Source of the DNA: Bacteroidota bacterium
GTDB lineage: Bacteria; Bacteroidota; Bacteroidia; Bacteroidales; VadinHA17
NCBI GenBank assembly: GCA_030613125.1
Contig: JAUWMO010000153.1
Coordinates: 1 to 8,200 of the forward strand
DNA length: 8,200 nt
Reading direction: 5' to 3'
The position numbers and the translations under genes were made by a program. The notes beneath the pieces are model-generated. The model saw only the letters and a program-made list of their open reading frames with translations, had not been told where the DNA came from and searched no databases. Of this stretch, positions 7,046-8,200 are shown one piece after another. The first letter of the stretch is position 1. Each line of letters opens with the position of its first letter.

Positions 7046-7075
7046 ATGGAAGAATGGAAGAATGGAAGAATGGAA
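7046..7075 (+). repeat. Tandem 8-bp repeat (ATGGAAGA x 3.75)
   Basis: Perfect copies of ATGGAAGA at 7046-7053, 7054-7061 and 7062-7069, then ATGGAA (7070-7075). The array begins 7 bp after the UroD-like stop and runs straight into the palindrome at 7076. ATGGAA recurs once more just before the second palindrome copy (7100-7105). Slippage-prone and purine-rich; no coding role is apparent. Confidence 0.85.
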
Positions 7076-7119
7076 TCCCGAAAGCTTTCGGGAGGAAAAA
7101 TGGAATCCCGAAAGCTTTC
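7070..7119 (+). repeat. 20-bp direct repeat with 30-bp period carrying a palindromic core
   Basis: ATGGAATCCCGAAAGCTTTC occurs at 7070-7089 and again, identical, at 7100-7119. The first copy continues into GGGA, making an 18-bp perfect palindrome TCCCGAAAGCTTTCGGGA (7076-7093). The second copy ends with AACG instead and so has lost its right-most four bases. It looks like a partial duplication of a palindromic element. Confidence 0.85.
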
Positions 7120-7130
7120 AACGATTTTTT
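7080..7130 (+). terminator. Terminator-like hairpin after the UroD-like gene
   Basis: GAAAGCTTTCGGGA (7080-7093) is perfectly complementary to TCCCGAAAGCTTTC (7106-7119). This gives a 14-bp stem with a 12-nt purine-rich loop, followed after AACG by T6 (7125-7130). Position (about 40 nt past the stop) and orientation fit an intrinsic terminator for the plus-strand UroD-like gene. The 4-nt gap before the T tract is not ideal. The first palindrome (7076-7093) can also fold on itself and would compete for the same arm. If active, it would uncouple the UroD-like gene from the fucosidase gene. Confidence 0.5.
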
Positions 7131-7236
7131 ATAGGTATTTCGTTTTAGTTATTTCGGAACAAGTATAGCAAGATTACTTATATTTTAATGAAACAATGAA
7201 AATAAATCAGTTATCATAAACAATACTATTAGGCAT

Positions 7237-8200
7237 ATGAGCAAATTAAATATAAAACCAATACCATTGAAAAAACTAATCTTGTTAATCAGCTTCCTTT
7301 GTCTTTTTAGCATCTCCGGCATTTTAAAAGCTCAAAAATCCGGCGGTGGAGGCGAAGCATATCCAAATCTTAAAACCAACCAGGAGGCTCTGAAAAAGTG
7401 GCAGGATATGCGATTTGGTATGTTTGTGCACTGGGGACCTGTAAGTCTCCGGGGAACTGAAATAGGCTGGTCAAGAGGAACTTCTGTACCTATAACTGAT
7501 TACGATAACCTGTATAAGGAATTTGATCCGGTTTTATTCGATGCTGAAAAATGGGTTAAAACTATTAAAGAAGCCGGGATGAAATACCTCATCATTACAA
7601 GTAAACACCATGATGGGTTTTGCCTGTGGGACTCGGATTATACTGAATATGATATAGCTTCAACACCTTATAAAAAAGATGTTCTTAAACAACTTGCCGA
7701 TGAATGTGACAAGCAAGGTATTTTATTCGGAACATATTATTCTATACTCGACTGGCACCACCCTGATTATACAACCCGATATGGAGCTGATCCGCGACCG
7801 GTTGAGGAATCGGATATGAATAAATATTTAGAATATTTATATAATCAGGTAGATGAACTGGTTACAGAATACAACACTAATATTTTATGGTTTGATGGTG
7901 AATGGGAAGCTTCATGGAATCATGATGAGGGGATGAAACTTTACAAACATCTACGTAATCTTCAAGATGACCTGCTTATCAATAACAGAGTAGATAAGGG
8001 CAGGCAAGGTATGCAGGGAATGTCAAAACCCGGATTTGCAGGTGATTTTGGAACACCGGAACAGGAGATTGGTAATTATAATCCTGAAATCCCCTGGGAA
8101 TCATGCATTACAATAGGCAAACAATGGGCATGGAAACCCAACGATCAATTGAAGTCTGTAAAAGAATTGATCCACACTCTTGTTCTGACATCAGGAGGTG
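7237..8200 (+). CDS. GH29 alpha-L-fucosidase, secreted (5' part; runs off the window)
   Basis: The first 321 residues of a glycoside hydrolase family 29 enzyme, a retaining exo-enzyme that releases terminal alpha-L-fucose from glycans; the 3' end lies beyond 8200. A signal peptide covers about residues 1-33 (KKLILLISFLCLFSISGIL, then KAQ), followed by a short Gly-rich linker, so it acts in the periplasm or outside. The catalytic barrel shows RFGMFVHWGP (59-68, H65), ITSKHHDGFCLWDS (120-133), and LWFDGEW (217-223), whose D220 is at the expected nucleophile position. PWESC (286-290), with E288, lies in the region that supplies the general acid/base in many members. About 100-200 residues, including any accessory domains, are missing. 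The start is the ATG at 7237-7239, as no earlier in-frame start fits the signal peptide. A 197-bp gap with a terminator-like hairpin separates it from the UroD-like gene, and no clear promoter was found for it. Confidence 0.92.
   Translation, partial: MSKLNIKPIPLKKLILLISFLCLFSISGILKAQKSGGGGEAYPNLKTNQEALKKWQDMRFGMFVHWGPVSLRGTEIGWSRGTSVPITDYDNLYKEFDPVLFDAEKWVKTIKEAGMKYLIITSKHHDGFCLWDSDYTEYDIASTPYKKDVLKQLADECDKQGILFGTYYSILDWHHPDYTTRYGADPRPVEESDMNKYLEYLYNQVDELVTEYNTNILWFDGEWEASWNHDEGMKLYKHLRNLQDDLLINNRVDKGRQGMQGMSKPGFAGDFGTPEQEIGNYNPEIPWESCITIGKQWAWKPNDQLKSVKELIHTLVLTSGG

Overview
The window looks like a chromosomal stretch of a Bacteroidota bacterium, probably a polysaccharide-degrading, Bacteroidales/Marinilabiliales-like lineage. 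This is inferred from several things. The base composition is AT-rich and Shine-Dalgarno sequences are absent before the starts. One promoter fits the Bacteroidota form TTTG-N20-TAnnTTTG. Signal peptides end in -SQ or -AQ. A stand-alone four-helix-bundle (S23/IVP) gene and a GH29 alpha-L-fucosidase are also present. No rRNA, tRNA, CRISPR array, transposase or phage gene was seen.

Layout: positions 1-127 are non-coding and hold a GC-rich cluster of competing hairpins. From 128 to 5510 all genes are on the minus strand. In transcription order they are: a small four-TM membrane protein (gene B, 5510-4743); a secreted 811-residue transglutaminase-like protein with a duplicated beta-rich domain and TPRs (4695-2260); a four-helix-bundle gene inside a roughly 460-bp unit with complementary heptad-repeat ends (2223-1761); a second four-TM membrane protein paralogous to the first (gene A, 1687-866); and a cytoplasmic winged-helix protein (727-128). 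A good Bacteroidota-type promoter lies upstream of gene B. The 47-bp gap to the transglutaminase gene suggests the two are co-transcribed.

A divergent intergenic region (5511-5794) separates this block from two plus-strand genes. The first is a UroD-superfamily protein of the corrinoid/methyltransferase-like kind (5795-7039), not a haem-pathway HemE. The second is a secreted GH29 alpha-L-fucosidase (from 7237) that runs off the right edge. Between them lies a tandem 8-bp repeat followed by a three-arm palindrome that can fold into a terminator-like hairpin with a T6 tract.

Functional reading: the right side looks like part of a fucose or methylated-sugar utilisation region. The left side is a conserved-hypothetical envelope cluster: two paralogous membrane proteins bracketing a periplasmic transglutaminase-fold protein, with a regulator-like gene at the end. 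The least ordinary items are the four-helix-bundle unit with complementary ends, which resembles a free-standing version of the 23S rRNA intervening sequences, and the paralogous membrane-protein pair of unknown function. No demonstrably new multi-gene system could be established from this sequence alone.
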